Source: Symbiodinium natans
Taxonomy: Eukaryota > Sar > Dinophyceae > Suessiales > Symbiodiniaceae
Direction of reading: 5' to 3'
Assembly (NCBI GenBank): GCA_905221605.1
Contig: CAJNDS010002558.1
Location: 227,501 to 291,500 of the forward strand
Length of the DNA: 64,000 nt
The translations under genes were made by a program, and so were the position numbers. How positions within the stretch are numbered: position 1 is the stretch's first letter; each line of letters opens with the position of its first letter. Shown here one piece after another: positions 45,146 to 55,790 of the stretch. Under the pieces are notes generated by a model. It ran no database searches, was not told the DNA's origin, and saw only the letters and a program-made list of their open reading frames with translations.

Positions 45146-45234
45146 GCATGCTGGAGCCCTGGAGTTGATTGGGCCGCGAGCCAACTGCAATTAGCTCTGG
45201 TTCAAGGGTCACGGAAAAAAGACATGGGGTTTGC

Positions 45235-45324
45235 CGGAAATAGGGGGTACCCTTTTGGGGTCCCCTTTAAGGGGATCCTATTCTATTTTGGGGTATAAAA
45301 GGGGTACCCCCAGTTTGGGGAAAA
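45235..45324. mobile_element. Family F5 palindromic element
   Basis: CCGGAAATAGGGGGTACCC at the left pairs with GGGTACCCCCAGTTTGGGG at the right. The inner part (GGGGTCCCCTTTAAGGGGATCC) is itself nearly self-complementary. Confidence 0.6.
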
Positions 45325-46610
45325 AACACATCTGGAAGGCACTCAGCCAGAAGATGTAACTTACTCAATCCCCAAACCCTAAACCCTAAACCATCAGTAC
45401 ACCCTAAACCCTTGACCCTAAACCCTAAACCAAACTCTGAACCCTAAACCCTAAGAATCTGTGCGCATCGATTCCTGTGACCCGGTCCAGGCAGATAAAA
45501 GCCAGCCTCCCGATACGGGCCCTAGCTTGTCACAATTCAGGGTTTAGGGTTTAGGTTTTAGGGTTTAGGGTCACAATTCAGGCAGACAAGTCCTTGCTTG
45601 CAGGGTTATCGATTGCCTGTGCAAGGGTTTTGGGGTTTAGGGTTGTAGAGTTCGGGTTTTGGATACGACATTAGGATGTGTAGGCTTCAAAGGATTGCCA
45701 TGGGATCCGCCACACCACCCCCACCTGCGAGTGCCGCCCCATACCCATGTGAAAGCCAGGTTTTGGGGCAGGAAACCCTAAACCCTAAACCCTAAACCCT
45801 AAACCCTAAACCCCACGTAGTCCGGCGGAGGGTGCGCTTGGGGGATCCCGGGAGATTGAAGCACGCGTGGTTACGTTAGCGATCTGCGTCTTGCTTGCGG
45901 CAATCGGCAAGGCGTTTGTTGCAATTCCTTGATGCGACCCTGAGCCTTGACGCGTGGCCTGGTCGTGATAAGAACTAAAGCTAAGTCCCTGAACCCTAAA
46001 CCCTAAACCCTAAACCCTAAACCCTAAACCCTAAACCCTAAACCCTAAACCCTAAACCCTAAACCCTTTGTAGCCATCCAAGGCCAATGAGCAGCTTCAT
46101 GTACCCTGCCAGGGCAGAGGGCTTCCATATGTGTGATAGTTACGGAGCAAAATTAGGCACCTCCCCGAAGGAAGCAACTACTGGTAGGGTTCAGGGTTTA
46201 GGGTTGGTTTAGGGTTTAGGGTTTAGGATTTAGGGTTTAGGGCTTAGGTTTAGGATTTAGGGTTTGGGGTTTAGGGCCAAAAAATCTAGAAACCCAAAAG
46301 TACCCAAAGCCTCTTCTTCTTCCGACGCGGCAAAGGAGTGCTTTGCATAGAGTGTCAGGTGCATGTCTGTGCATGCGGCTTCGTGATGAAGCGGAGGCTA
46401 CCCCTGTACTGCAAAGCCTCAGCGGTAAGTAACCACAAACACTCTAAACAAACACGGGCCCTAAAACCCTCAAGCCCCAAGACCGTAAACCCCCCAAACA
46501 CGAAAAACCCAGAACCCCCACCTGCTAGAGACCAGAAGAAACTTCAAACCCTGAAGCCCCTGACAAAAACCTAAAACCCTCAAACCGCAGCCGCAAACAA
46601 GCCCTAAACG

Positions 46611-46711
46611 TTGGAATGTTCCCCTTGTACTAACAGTCCTTAATATGGATTATAATAGGGGGTACTGTAATCCGCCTTAACGGACTGATAGTATAAGGGG
46701 CAACATCCCAA
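46611..46711. mobile_element. Family F2 palindromic element, best copy (101 bp)
   Basis: The left arm TTGGAATGTTCCCCTTGTAC pairs with the right arm GTATAAGGGGCAACATCCCAA. ACTAACAGTCCTTAATATGG pairs with CCGCCTTAACGGACTGATAG. The central loop is ATTATAATAGGGGGTACTGTAAT. Confidence 0.7.
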
Positions 46712-47624
46712 ACTAAAACCCTAGAACCTATAAACACAAACCTAAAACACCAAAAGACCCAACCCTAGCAAAGCTACACACACCCTAAACCCTAAAGCCT
46801 AAACCCTAAACAGCCCTAAACGTTCAACGTCTTAGCTTCGCCAATTGCCAGAGCGATACTGACCGGATGCACAGCGAGCTGCTGAAGGACTACCCCAATT
46901 TCGGGTTTAGGGTTTAGGGTTTAGTTTGTAGGGTTTACTTTGTAGGAAGATTTCGGGTATTTTGATGCCCTCTATCAGAGATCAGGGTGATAGGAAGCCC
47001 TTGGCAGTAACCCTGAAGGCCTACCCAAACTGCCCCAAACTCAAAACCCGACAAGCCCTAAACCCTATAAACCCTATAAACCCGATAAACCCTAATTACC
47101 CCTATAACCCCAATAAAACCTAATTACCCCTAAACCCTAAACCCAAGTCTTAGGGACACTTTCTTCTTGTTGGGGGAGGGGGGAGGGGGGGTGCACTCCT
47201 TCACGCTCCAGCCCGTGTTAAAACATTCCCGTGGTGAAACATTCCCTGGCTGCTGCCCCTTAGGGTTTTCGGGGCGCTTTTCGGGGCTTAAGGCGTGTCA
47301 GGGAGGGTTTAGGGTTTAGGGTTTAAGGTTTAGGTTTTAGGGTTTAGGGTTTAGGGTTGAGGGGCTTCGGGCTTCGGGTTTTGTGTTTTTGGCGGTTGAA
47401 GGATTTAGGAGTTTGTGGTTTAGGGCTTGGTGCTTAGGGCTTTAGTGGTTGAAGGGTTTACCCCCGAAACCCAAAACCCTAAACCCTAAACCGCAAACCC
47501 TAAACCCCAAACCCTAAACCCTAAACCTTGGGGCTCTGCAACTTCAGGGGTTCAGAAAGGGGCTTAAGGGGCTTAGGAGTCTGAGCGGCTGAAGATGGCA
47601 AAGCCCTGATAACCGTGAACCCTA

Positions 47625-47700
47625 AACCCCAAACCCCAAACCCCAAACCCCGAACCCCAAACCCCAAACCCCAAACCCCAAACCCTAAACCCTAAACCCT
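47625..47700 (-). repeat. 7-bp variant array CCCCAAA
   Basis: About ten CCCCAAA units followed by CCCTAAA units. The boundary between variant and canonical repeats is sharp. Confidence 0.8.
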
Positions 47701-47939
47701 ACACCCCAAACCCTAAACCCTAAACCCTAAACTTTAAGGAGCTCGAAAGGCTGCCGAGCAGGTGTTGGGCTTCAGAATGTGCGTGAGGCCACCAAAAAGG
47801 ACTAGACCCCAAGAGGGTTTAGGGTTTAGGGTTTAGGGTTTAGGGTTTAGGGTTTAGGGTTTAGGGTTTAGGGTTTAGGGTTTAGGGGGCTTGAAGGGGC
47901 AAAGGAACAAGGGCCCTAGGGGAACCTCAGGTTAAGGGC

Positions 47940-48070
47940 TTAAGGGTTTAAGGGCTTAAGGGTTTAAGGGTTTAAGGGTTTTAGGGCTTAAGGGTTTAAG
48001 GGCTTAAGGGTTTAAGGGCTTAAGGGTTTAAGGGTTTAAGGGTTTAAGTTCTTAAGGGTTTAAGGGTTTA
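47940..48070 (+). repeat. 8-bp variant array GGGTTTAA / GGGCTTAA
   Basis: Alternating GGGCTTAA and GGGTTTAA units, about 16 in total, which gives a 16-base higher-order repeat in part of the array. Confidence 0.8.
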
Positions 48071-48440
48071 GGGCTGAGAGTTAGAGCTCAGGGTTCGCTG
48101 AGCATTGTGGGTGCTGGTGGGACCTAGTCCGAGGTGCCGAACCTAAATGAAGGGGCGTTGGGTTCGGGGTTTAGGGTTTAGGGTTTAGGGTTTAGGGTTT
48201 AGGGTTTAGGGTTTCGGGTTTCGGGTTCGGGTTTAGGGTTTATGGTTTAGGGTAACTGGGAGTTGTCAGGCTGTCTAAGTTCAGCATCCAAGGGCGGCAG
48301 TAGTGAGACGGCAAAGGCCACAGTAATCCCGACGCCTCAAGCCCGAACCACTGGCTACGGCAGCTCTCATGCTTCCTAGACCCAGGAGTGTTTAGGGTTT
48401 GGGATTTTTGGGTTTAGGGTTTAGGGTTTGGGGCTTAAGG

Positions 48441-48538
48441 GTGACCAAGGAGTAGCCTAGGAAGAGAAGGGTGCCCTTTTTGGTTGAAAGGGGTTGACAA
48501 GGGAACCCAAACCCCTAAGAAGGAGAATCAGGGCCTAC
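48441..48538. mobile_element. Family F3 palindromic element
   Basis: It contains CCAAGGAGTAGCCTAGGA, GGGTGCCCTTTTTGGTTGAA, AAGGGAACCC and CAGGGCCTAC in the F3 order. A stray left-arm piece (CCTAGACCCAGGAGTG) lies nearby at 48376. Confidence 0.55.
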
Positions 48539-48873
48539 AAAATCCTGAACAATGGACCCGCACACCCTGAATCAGGCTTCGGAAAAGTCTGCGCGACTTT
48601 TCTGTGCATCCAAGAAAGCATGTTTCCACGCGGGAACCGCGGTCGGTTGCCTAGGAAGCCTATAGTAAGAGAGCCACAAGTCCAAAACCCTAAACCCCTA
48701 AACCCTAAACCCCCTGTGAACCCTATACCTCCTAAACCCGAAGCCATAAGGCCTAAACCCTAAACCCTAAACCCTAAACCCTAAACCCTAAACCCTAAAC
48801 CCTAAACCCTAAACCCTAAACCCTAAACCCTACAAGAAGGCAGAGGCCTCGTTCGGATGGCTATTGAGAACAC

Positions 48874-48975
48874 CTAGACCCAGGAGTAACCTAGGACCTT
48901 CTTGGTTTTAAGGGGACTATAAGGGAACCCCAACCCTCAAAAACAAAAATAAATAAGGGCCTACTCCGGTCCTAG
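48874..48975. mobile_element. Family F3 palindromic element (102 bp)
   Basis: It begins CTAGACCCAGGAGTAACCTA and ends GGGCCTACTCCGGTCCTAG, so the termini are clearly inverted. The core is TTCTTGGTTTTAAGGGGAC with an A-rich right half (AAAAACAAAAATAAATAAGG). Two F3 copies lie within 450 bases here. Confidence 0.65.
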
Positions 48976-50237
48976 TAGCCCTAAACCCTAAACCCTAAAC
49001 CCTAAACCCCAAACCCTAAACCGGGTCCTAGACACAGAAAGGCCGGCCCACTCGGGCTTGAAGCGAACTACTGGGAAACTGGCTCCGCCACAGCCACGCG
49101 CAGTCGAAGCCCAGGTGCTCTCCTTTCTCCGACACACTGCAACCCTCTTAGGGTTTAGGGTTTAGGGTTTAGAGTTTAGGGTTTAGGGTTTAGGGGCAAG
49201 GGTTTGGGGTTTAGGGTTCAGGGTTTAGTTTTGAGGGCTTGTCACTTCACCCTTCATTAGGCAACCCTCAGGGCCGCCGCCCTCTCTCCTCAAACTGACT
49301 GGGCGACGCTGAACAAATGAAGCGACAAGACGTTGTGTGGCGTACAACCGTATCCCTAAAACCCAAAACCCAAAACCCAAAAACCGCTGAGCCCGACAAC
49401 CAAAACCCCAAAAGCCCTAACACCCTAAACGCAAAACCCCTAAAGCTAGGGTTTAGGAGTGTAGGTATAGGGCCTCGGTCAGGACAAGGGTGTACGTCAG
49501 GTTTTCGGGTTTAGGGCAAAATAAGGGCTTAGGGTTTAGGGTTTGTGACCCTTACAATTCCTGGAAATGAGAAGCCTTCCATAGACTCACCCCCTCCAAC
49601 TTTCAAACAGACTAGCCTTCTGCATTCATCAGAACCCAAAACCCAAAACCCGAAGCCCTAAGCCCTAGGCCCTAAACCCTAAAGCCTAAAGCCTAAACCC
49701 GAAACCCTAAACCGTAAGCCCTAAACCCTAAACCCTAAACCCAAATAAATGAGCTGGAGCAACGTCCTGGGCTGCGCACGTCAAGCCCATAGGCTTATGC
49801 AACAAAGACTTGGCCCCTGGGTAGGGCTTCGCGGCTCCCTAACCCCTAAACCCTAAACCCTAAGCCCGAAACCCCAAAATCCTGTATAGCATTCCCAATA
49901 TTTACTAATAGTATTATTCCCTTATCGTCCCGATATACTTCTACCATAAAACACCCAGCCAAAACCCTATTCTAAGTATTCATTACAAATCGTATTCCCT
50001 TAGAGTCCCTATAGCTATAGTATAATAACCCAGAAAAAGCCGATTCTAATTATCCAAGGCACCCTAAACCCTAAACCCTAAACCCTAAACCCTAAACCCT
50101 AAACCCTAAACCCTAAACCCCAAACCCCAAACCCCAAACCCTTGCCCCCTTTATGCCGACTTGGGGGTTTTCAACATTCGGGGCACCTTATTGGGGTCCT
50201 GATTCGAAGGGAACCCTACTATTTGGGGGGTTATTGA

Positions 50238-50538
50238 ACCCTAAACCCTAAACCCTAAACCCTAAACCCTAAACCCTAAACCCTAAACCCTAAACCCTAA
50301 ACCCTAAACCCTAAACCCTAAACCCTAAACCCTAAACCCTAAACCCTAAACCCTAAACCCTAAACCCTAACCTCTAAACCCTAAACCCTAAACCCTAAAC
50401 CCTAAACCCTAAACCCTAAACCCTAAACCCTAAACCCTAAACCCTAAACCCTAAACCCTAAACCCTAAACCCTAAACCCTAAACCCTAAACCCTAACCCG
50501 AAACCCTAAACCATAAACCGTAAACCCTAAACCCTAAA
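50238..50538 (-). repeat. CCCTAAA array, about 43 units
   Basis: One of the two longest telomere-type arrays in the window, with only a few variant units (CCTCTAAA, CCCGAAA, CCATAAA, CCGTAAA) clustered at one internal site and at the right end. Confidence 0.92.
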
Positions 50539-52215
50539 CAGCCCCCGTGTTCAACCCTGCGCCTGAAGCCCTTCCCCCCCCCCCCCCCCTGATGCCGACT
50601 TCGTAAAGCCTGCCGTGCAAACAACGTGCAGACGGAGCACCAAACGTTGATGGTCCGCGGCTTTTTAGGGTTTAGGGTTTACGGTTTAGGGTTTAGGGTT
50701 TAGGGTTTAGGGCTTTGGGACTGTCCGCGGCTCTAGGATTTAGGGTCTATGGGGTCTCCTGAAGGGTTTTGGGTGTACAGCCCTAAACCCTAAACCCAAA
50801 ACCCTCATTAAACCCTTAACCCTGCACCCTAATTAAACTCCTAAATCCTACACCCCACTTAAACCCTAAACCCTAAACCCTAAACCCCAAACTCTAATCT
50901 CCTATCCTACTAGAATCGCAACTCGTGCATACTGTGGATCCTCGTGGGGGTCATGCAGGCGCCCAAGGCAGACGCGCCGTCCACAACAGTGTTGGGGTTT
51001 AGGGTTTAGGGTTTAGGGTTAGGGTTTAGGGTTTAGGGTTTAGGGTTTAGGGTTTAGGTTTTAGGTTTTAGGGCTCAAGGTTTCGGATGCCATCTGCGTG
51101 CTCCGGATTGTTGGCAGCGAATCTCGAGACCGACTCGGAGCTTCGCGGGGCGGCTACCCCTCAACCCTAAACTCTAAACCCTAAACCCTAAACCCCTAAA
51201 CCCTAAACCCTAAACCCCTAAACCCCATAAAGCCTGAGGCCTAAAATCAAGTTCCCACTACGGCCGCTGGGTTTAGGCTTAAGGCCACTTCAGTTCAATC
51301 AATCTATATATATATATATATATATATATATCTACATATATATATATATATGCATATTTCTCCAAATGATGGTCCCTTTCGGGGGCTACTGTCAGGCGAT
51401 ATTAAAGGCACTCAAAAAAAGGCTGCCGTAACTTCGAGAACTGACCACATAACCATGCCCATATTGAAGTATGGCAACAAAGGGTTCGGTTTAGCGTTTA
51501 GGGTTTAGGGTTTAGGGTTTAGGGTTTAGCGTTTAGGGGTTCGGGTGAATCAACAACACTGGTATCGCAAGCTCATGCGAATGGGTCCTCACAACCCACA
51601 ACCCATGAACCATACACCCTGAACCCTACTAGCTTCCCACCTAGTTGTCAAGTAAGGTGAACTAGTTAGGTTCACCTTTGGCATGTTTTCGTACCCCCAA
51701 AAAAGGTTAAAGCGCGTCCTGTGCAAAGCGAAGTGCCCAAAAAGGAAGGTTGCCTACCACTCTAGGGTTTAGGGTTTACGGTTTAGGGTTATACTCTACT
51801 ACTCAACCCCATGAAACTCCAAACAGGCTCGGCAAAACATAACCGCCAACTCACAGAGGCGCACAGAGAGCGGTGCACACTCGGCGCGGATGCGTGTTGC
51901 TATGGATTCACCGTAACGATTTGCTGGCCACATGGCCAAGTCCATGTCCTGAGGTTTTCAATGGCGCTGGTTAAAAAGCACATACTTTTTGGGCTGCTAA
52001 ACCCTGATCCTAAATAAACCCTAAACCCTAAACCCTAAACCCTAAACCCTAAACCCTAAACCCTAAACCCTAAACCCTAAACCCTAATTTAGGGAGCCCA
52101 GAAGCCAAAAACGTGCAAGAGTTCACTACTGAACAGCCTGGCGTCTCCTCTCTGATCATCCATCCTCCCGAAGAGGATGCCAGGGGGTCGACAGCGGAAT
52201 CTCGAAACAAATCTC

Positions 52216-52364
52216 CTTAGTTGCTGAGTTCATAAGCCCCAAAAACGTGTACACTTTCGGTTCTAGAGGGGATGCTAGCCCTAAACCCTAAACCCTAAAC
52301 CCTAAACCCCAAACCCTAAACCCTAAACCCAAAAAGTGTAAAGTGTGCTCACTCAGCTACTAAG
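52216..52364. mobile_element. Family F4 palindrome with a CCCTAAA array in its loop
   Basis: The arms CTTAGTTGCTGAGTTCATAAG and CTCAGCTACTAAG, and the inner GTGTACACTTTCGG / AAAGTGTAAAGTGTG, match the F4 copy at 10350-10454. Where that copy has a short loop, this one has about 52 bases of CCCTAAA repeat (52279-52330). Confidence 0.72.
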
Positions 52365-52478
52365 TTTCAAAGCAGAGGAGTCCCCTCCCTACGCGGACAG
52401 CTTCGAGGAACTATCAGCTGGTGGGCCTGCCTCGGCTGCCGGGGTTTAGGCTTTGGGGTTTAGGGTTTAGAGTGTGGG

Positions 52479-52794
52479 GTTTAGGGTTTAGGGTTTAGGG
52501 TTAGGGTTTAGGGTTTAGGGTTTAGGGTGTAGGGTGTAGGGTGTAGGGTTTAGGGTTTAGGGTTTAGGGTTTAGGGTTTAGGGTTTAGGGTTTAGGGTTT
52601 AGGGTTTAGGGTTTAGGTTTTAGGGTTTAGGGTTTAGGGTTTAGGGTTTAGGGTTTAGGGTTTAGGGTTTAGGTTAGGGTTTAGGGTTTAGGGTTTAGGG
52701 TTTAGGGTTTAGGGTTTAGGGTTTAGGGTTTAGGGTTTAGGGTTTAGGGTTTAGGGTTTAGGGTTTAGGGTTTAGGGTTTAGGGTTTAGGGTTT
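52479..52794 (+). repeat. TTTAGGG array, about 43 units
   Basis: Long array with a short cluster of GTGTAGGG variants near its start and scattered shortened units. It is the last large array before the repeats end. Confidence 0.92.
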
Positions 52795-53106
52795 GTACCT
52801 GGGGAACCTTAGGGAAGGTTAGGAAGCCATAAGGGCCTCGGCTGCCGCATCCGCCTCATTGGTAGCCTCCTTGCCTTGCTGCGCCGTGGCGGCCGAAGAT
52901 GCGGTCGAGCTGGTCGTTGCTGCTGCGGCGGCGCCTTTCATGGGTTTAGGGTTTAGGGTTTAGGGTTTAGGGTTTAGGGTTTAGGGTTTAGGGTTTAGGG
53001 TTTCCGTACTACGCCGCTCTATGCTCCTCCCCAGAGGTTCCCCCCTTAAACAACCGTACTTAGGCTTAATGTACCCTAAATTGCCTGAATGGGGGGGGGG
53101 GGGGGG

Positions 53107-53198
53107 AACCTAGGGGGTAGTAAAGCGGGGGGTAGCACAGTGAATGGGAGGGGGGGGAGGAACCTAGGGGGTAGTAAAGCGGGGGGTAGCACAGGGGA
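53107..53198 (+). repeat. 54-bp tandem duplication
   Basis: AACCTAGGGGGTAGTAAAGC with the following GGGGGGTAGCACAG occurs at 53107 and again at 53161, separated by a poly-G linker. Confidence 0.75.
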
Positions 53199-54180
53199 AC
53201 CCAGAAACATAAAAAATTGGGGGCCCCTTCAAGTGCTGAAAACCGGGGCGGGGTCGAGTCCTCATCTATTCCCGGGCTCCTAAACAATTCTAGTAAAACC
53301 TCCCTAGACGAGGCAAACTGCCCTGTTATTTAGGGTTTAGGGTTTAGGGTTTCGGGTTTAGGGTTTAGGGTTTGGGGTCACTCTGAGCCGGTGTCTACAA
53401 AAGCCCTGCATTTCTCCCACCTCAGTCCTGCGCTTCTTCCCTCCTAAGCCCTAAATCTCATCGAATGCGCAGCAAACTCTCAACTCACAACCTACCCAAA
53501 GACTCCTATGTAGGCTCCCCTGCCACTAACCCCTAGAAGGAACTACATTGCAGCCTTCAGGTAAACCCTAAACCCTAAACCCTAAACCCTAAACCCTAAA
53601 CCCTACGTAGACCCTGCAGCCCCCAAGGCCTCTCGGACCAACGCCTGGGTCCACTCGCATCCGCGTCCTTGTACCATCCGGTCTCTCCAGCACCGTGCGT
53701 TGCATGAGGTCCCCACGCACCGCGGCAATCTCGAGCCTTGCTTTGTAGGGATCTTCTTCGTTGAAATAGGGTTTAGGGTTCAGGGCTTAGGGTTTTGGCC
53801 CGTCGGTGAAATTAGGTTTTCGAGGGTCCGTGGTTAGGGTGTAAGGCCTTAGGTGGGTGGGGGGGTTGGGGGTTGCCCAACTGCTTCTCCGAGTCACTCT
53901 TGCAGCCTATATGTAGCGGAAGTCCGGGACCCGAAACCCAAACCCCACAACCAGCTATGCTCAAATGTTCAAGTGTTCAACCACATCGGAGCTTGGGGGT
54001 GCGGGGCTTGGACGTCCATTTGAAGGTTTGAGTGTTTCGACTTAGGCACATGAGGCTTGTTGATTTTGACCCTAAACCCTGAACCCTAAGCCCAAAACCC
54101 TAAGCTCTAAACCCAAAACCCAAAACCCCAAACCCTAAACCCTAACCCTGAACCCTGCCCCCAAACCCTGAACCCTAAAC

Positions 54181-54550
54181 CCTAGTGCAGTCAAGAAGCC
54201 CAAGTGCCTCAAACAGGCGTAACTCCTCGGTGCGTTCCATGACGGGATCCGGATTTGTGCGGCTGTCTCTTGAGACACAAGAAACTGCTGCGGTTGATAT
54301 ATACATATACATACATATATATATATATATATGACTATATATATATATATATACATGTAGATATATATGTACATGTGCATACATGTATATATCTATATAT
54401 ATATATATATATGAATGTATGAATATGTGAATACATGTATATGTGTATATTGTGAGCAGGTCAAAGCATGCATGGAGTGCTTGCTTAGTGCTAGTGCAGC
54501 GTGTTGTTTTCCTTTGCATGTGTAGTTTTGCAATTCGTAACAATGCCAAT
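54181..54550. other. Transition zone with AT microsatellite
   Basis: The last telomere-type repeats end near 54183. A unique stretch (54185-54295) is followed by a long TA / TACA / TATG microsatellite (54296-54450), then unique DNA. No gene is visible. It separates the repeat mosaic from the retroelement. Confidence 0.6.
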
Positions 54551-54551
54551 G

Positions 54552-54563
54552 TTTTGGCTCAAG
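54552..54563 (+). other. Possible spliced-leader relic
   Basis: TTTTGGCTCAAG is identical to the last 12 bases of the conserved 22-nt dinoflagellate spliced leader, and a GCCA (as in the leader) lies just upstream with ATG between (GCCAATG). It is about 365 bases before the Gag ATG. Relics like this are known where trans-spliced mRNAs were reverse-transcribed back into dinoflagellate genomes. Chance cannot be excluded, since TTTTTGGCTCAAAG also occurs in a palindrome at 8816. Confidence 0.4.
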
Positions 54564-54848
54564 TACCGAGCTTGTGCCTTTGAGCACGGTAGTTTCGTAC
54601 AGTAGCTCTTAGGTTGCTGTGCGGTCCGACCGGACGCACTCAGGCGTAGCTGCACAAGTGCTTGAACTCGCGAAGTCGTAAAACAGCGTGGCCGGGCTGT
54701 GATTGCATTGGTTTAGTGCAAGTCCAGTGCTGGTCGACTTCACAATTGGGGGCTGTTCTGGGAAACGTACAGCTCTTGTGCCTACGGCCCGAGTGGGCAA
54801 GCATTGCTTTGCTTGTCTGTCGCGGTCCGTGACCTGGACGCGTGGACT

Positions 54849-54928
54849 GTGTGCCACGCTTGCGGCCTGTTAACCAAGGCGCGGCGCTTCGTGTGCCACG
54901 CCTGCGGCCTGCTAACCAAGGCGCGGCG
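54849..54928 (+). repeat. 42-bp tandem duplication before the Gag start
   Basis: GTGTGCCACGCTTGCGGCCT, then GTTAACCAAGGCGCGGC, recurs 42 bases later with two substitutions. The second copy ends just before the ATG at 54929. Although in frame with Gag, it contains no ATG, so it is treated as 5' leader. Confidence 0.7.
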
Positions 54929-55790
54929 ATGTCCGCAGAGGTTGCAGGTCAGGCCGAGGGCGTCACCCTCCTCGAAGCGATCGAGGGTGGTGACGTTCCC
55001 TATCCCGAGCGGATGAGCTACGTCGCTTGGCTTAAGTGGCGTAGGGAGACCGGCAGTCGTCCGTTGTCCAAGCGGGATGGGGTTAGCACAACGCCAGAGC
55101 AGGAGGCGGCTCTCTGGCGAAAGGTCATGAAGTTCCTCCACGACGCCGAAGGCGAGGACGAGGAGGAAGAGGAAGAAGAAGAGGACTCCGAGCTAGTCCC
55201 TGAGGCCTCGGGCGCTGGAGGCGACAGTCCGCCGCGGGTGGATGTCGGCGCCGCGGCAAGGGAGCTGGCCATGGTCCCTACCGGTGCTGCCTATGTCCCT
55301 GCTACGGCACCAGGGTCCCGCCCGGCGGGACCGTCTGGTCCGCCGTCGACAGCAGGTTCAGTCCCAGGCACCGCAGAGGGCTTGCAGGCGGAGCTGCGCG
55401 CGATTTTCCGTCCAGACCAGGAACCGGTCGCGGACTACTTGACGCGCGTTTCGCGGATAGTCCTCGCGCTCAAAGCGCATGGAGTCACGGTGAGCTCCCG
55501 TGACCTTGACGCCTTGAGCACCAAAGCCACCCTCCTTGCGGATGAGTTCTCGAAGATAGGCGGGGACTGGCATCCGACAAAGATGGTCCGTCGGCTGCGG
55601 ACCAGGTTCTCGGTCGCGGCTTTGCGCGGTGGCGAGGACCCCGAAGACGCAGAGGAGATTCAGCGTGAAATCCAATGCATCGGGGAGCTTATCCTCGCGC
55701 TTGGGGGAAAGGAAAGCTCGAGCCAAGAGAAGGTTGTGTTGAGCCGTGGGGCCGCGTCCCCGCTCCCCGACTGCAGTTTGGACCAGGTTT
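54929..55790 (+). CDS. Gag-like protein, N-terminal segment
   Basis: The start is the first ATG in the frame (MSAEVAGQAEGVTLLEA); the upstream frame is open but has no ATG. The segment shows a basic/aromatic stretch (YVAWLKWRRETGSRPLSKRD), an acidic run of about 14 Asp/Glu near residue 75, a Pro/Gly/Ala-rich linker, and a helical region (LQAELRAIFRPDQEPVADYL). This frame stays open to 55978, but its last part turns Arg-rich and loses protein character. The good frame continues one register later (next entry), so a +1 change lies between 55743 and about 55800. Role inferred from position as the structural (capsid-like) protein of the retroelement. Confidence 0.6.

Larger units (their letters stand above)
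40921..45234. repeat. Telomere-like mosaic
   Basis: A unique + frame at 40938-41165 has a hydrophobic middle (YLACFCLVHFVYFVVFLC) but no family signature. Arrays: 41163-41200, 41293-41360, 42510-42667 (about 22 units), 43275-43350, 43965-44030, 44465-44571, 44661-44769. TTTGGGG-type array at 41455-41580, T/G homopolymers at 42758-42789, and an 8-bp TTTAGGGG array at 44878-45145. No gene is identified. Confidence 0.6.
45325..54180. repeat. Telomere-like mosaic containing the longest arrays
   Basis: Arrays: 45775-45812, 45993-46067, 47815-47887, 48752-48832, 50060-50130, 50238-50538, 52020-52088, 52479-52794, 52944-53004 and 53560-53605. Variant arrays lie at 47625-47700 and 47940-48070. Unique stretches: 46300-46600, 48570-48670, 49060-49145, 49880-50060 (relatively AT-rich, repeated TATTCCCTTA motifs), 51540-51780, 51800-52010, 53040-53300, 53390-53560 and 53600-54060. 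I see no complete gene in any of them. Confidence 0.6.
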
